Positions 62,731 through 64,000 of a stretch of DNA of 64,000 nucleotides are shown here, one piece after another (the first letter of the stretch is position 1; the number at the start of each line of letters is the position of its first letter). Below the pieces are notes generated by a model. It was not told where the DNA came from. It did no database searches and was given only the letters and a program-made list of their open reading frames with translations. The stretch comes from Vanilla planifolia (taxonomy: Eukaryota > Streptophyta > Magnoliopsida > Asparagales > Orchidaceae). Where the stretch lies: positions 24,308,593-24,372,592 of the forward strand of contig CM043875.1 of the NCBI GenBank assembly GCA_023846275.1. The letters are read 5' to 3'. Made by a program: the position numbers and the translations under genes.

Positions 62731-64000
62731 TGCAGTTATGATGTCACAAAGTTAAGTCTTAAGTGAAGGGTTATGTTTAAGGGATTGGTTGTAGGCTAAG
62801 AACACAAAGTAGCCACTAACCACTTTTTCCAAATTATGGACATTACTCAAAAGTATTATTCAGAGAGAAGATATTAATCAACCTTACTTTATATGTGAGA
62901 ATTGTCTATATGAAAAGTAAAATGAAAAATATAATAAAGTTTTATTTCAAAACCACCTGCAAAAATGTCTTTTATCCATGTTACATAGGTAGCATTTTTT
63001 AAACAACAGAAGTTTAAAATAGAGAAAATTAAAAAAATGAAGAAAAGATACACCCATTAAAAGGTTTTATGCATCTCTTATAACAAAGTTTTAGTCACTA
63101 GTAAAGAAAATTCATACCCTAAATATCTATTGAAGACTCAGTTTCTACCAAAGATCCCAAGGAACCCTTTCACTTCAACAATGATTACAAGCTTCAAGTT
63201 ATATCTATCACACCATAAAAGCCCACATAAGAAAGCTTTTAAATGAGAGATACTTAAAAATAATTTTTTAAAGTAACAACAGCATTTGAAAACATATCAA
63301 GAGAACATGGAGTCTAACTTATCCTAATGTATAGCCACAATTAGACCATAATATGTCCATGAAGTCATCATTATTTACTATGCCTCAACTACTCAAACAA
63401 TCAACTCCTATGAACATTATTACTTCCTTACACATAACCTTCATAATTTATTTCAAAATAAACTTCAAAAGGAAATCTTCGTTTTTCCATTAACCATTAA
63501 AAGGAAAGGGCCATGGTGTAATAGAATTCTCATTTATGCCAATTGCTTTGATGCATAATGAAATCTTAGGAAGACCATTGATCAACTATTTTATTGATGT
63601 AATCTTGAATGTTCATGTCTATATCAAGCATTAGCTATCTAAGTTGTCATTATAAGAGTGGTCAAGAGCATTGCCACACTTTTTTTGGAGGAGGAAGTAA
63701 GAGAGTCATCTCCAAGGGAGCATGTTTTTGATGTACTATAGTTGTCAAAGGAAATATGCATATTGTAATTTTAAGTTTGTTGATGAAACTAAAAGAGTAA
63801 ATATAATTGCTAACCTTTAAGAGTATATGGATATTTTTCTTGGTGTCAATCTAATATTTTAAGTGTTAATTGATAGGTGGATTAATGTCATCATCCTATA
63901 CAATAGTGAACTTATTAAGCAAAAAAAGCATAAGATTTTTGAGTGACAAGAAGATATAAAGTCAAAAGTAAATGTGTTTCTTAGAAAACATTTCAAAAGA
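62731..64000. other. AT-rich DNA following the solo LTR, no gene recognised
   Basis: A few short frames are open in the direction of the LTR, but none shows retroelement motifs. Confidence 0.4.

Overview
This 64 kb window is AT-rich nuclear DNA of a flowering plant. The evidence is one spliced protein-coding gene with canonical GT..AG introns, a GC-rich first exon, and long stretches of decayed LTR retrotransposons. The GC-rich 5' end and very long first intron are common in monocots such as palms, but the species cannot be fixed from the sequence.

The one gene I can defend lies on the + strand at 21256-32965. Five exons (21256-21707, 31153-31272, 32006-32138, 32215-32373, 32807-32965) join in frame into 1023 nt, encoding 340 residues. 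The product is a multi-pass membrane RING-H2 protein of the plant RIE1 / At1g63170 / At4g11680 E3 ubiquitin ligase family. Intron 1 is 9445 bp and holds most of the gene's length. It includes a 192-bp tandem duplication and an unidentified coding-like relic. The RING keeps all eight metal ligands but has lost two residues that are usually conserved (Phe to Ser, Pro to Gln). The main start codon is overlapped by an upstream ORF.

The rest is mostly retroelement debris. (A) Two copies of one short Ty3/gypsy-type element with gag and protease-like sequence but no visible reverse transcriptase lie at about 2.4-5.5 kb (+) and 49.1-52.2 kb (-); a solo LTR lies at about 62.2-62.7 kb. (B) A gag-RT relic lies on the - strand at about 9.9-12.6 kb. 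(C) Two Ty3/gypsy integrase plus GPY-type relics lie on the + strand at 38.97-40.13 kb and 52.21-53.50 kb, each running into an LTR that starts TGACA-ACCC or TGACA-TCC. The second LTR contains a three-fold tandem repeat of about 615 bp. (D) LTR-like segments of the same broad family also lie at 15.4-19.4, 35.0-38.95, 40.1-41.3 and 53.5-57.8 kb. All are full of stops and frameshifts.

The remaining stretches (1-2.4, 5.8-9.5, 12.6-15.4, 19.4-20.9, 33.2-34.5, 41.3-47.5 and 57.9-62.2 kb) are AT-rich. I see only microsatellites, short tandem repeats and LTR-like GC-richer patches in them. No tRNA, rRNA or CRISPR array was recognised. Element boundaries were read by eye and are approximate; the splice sites of the gene are exact.
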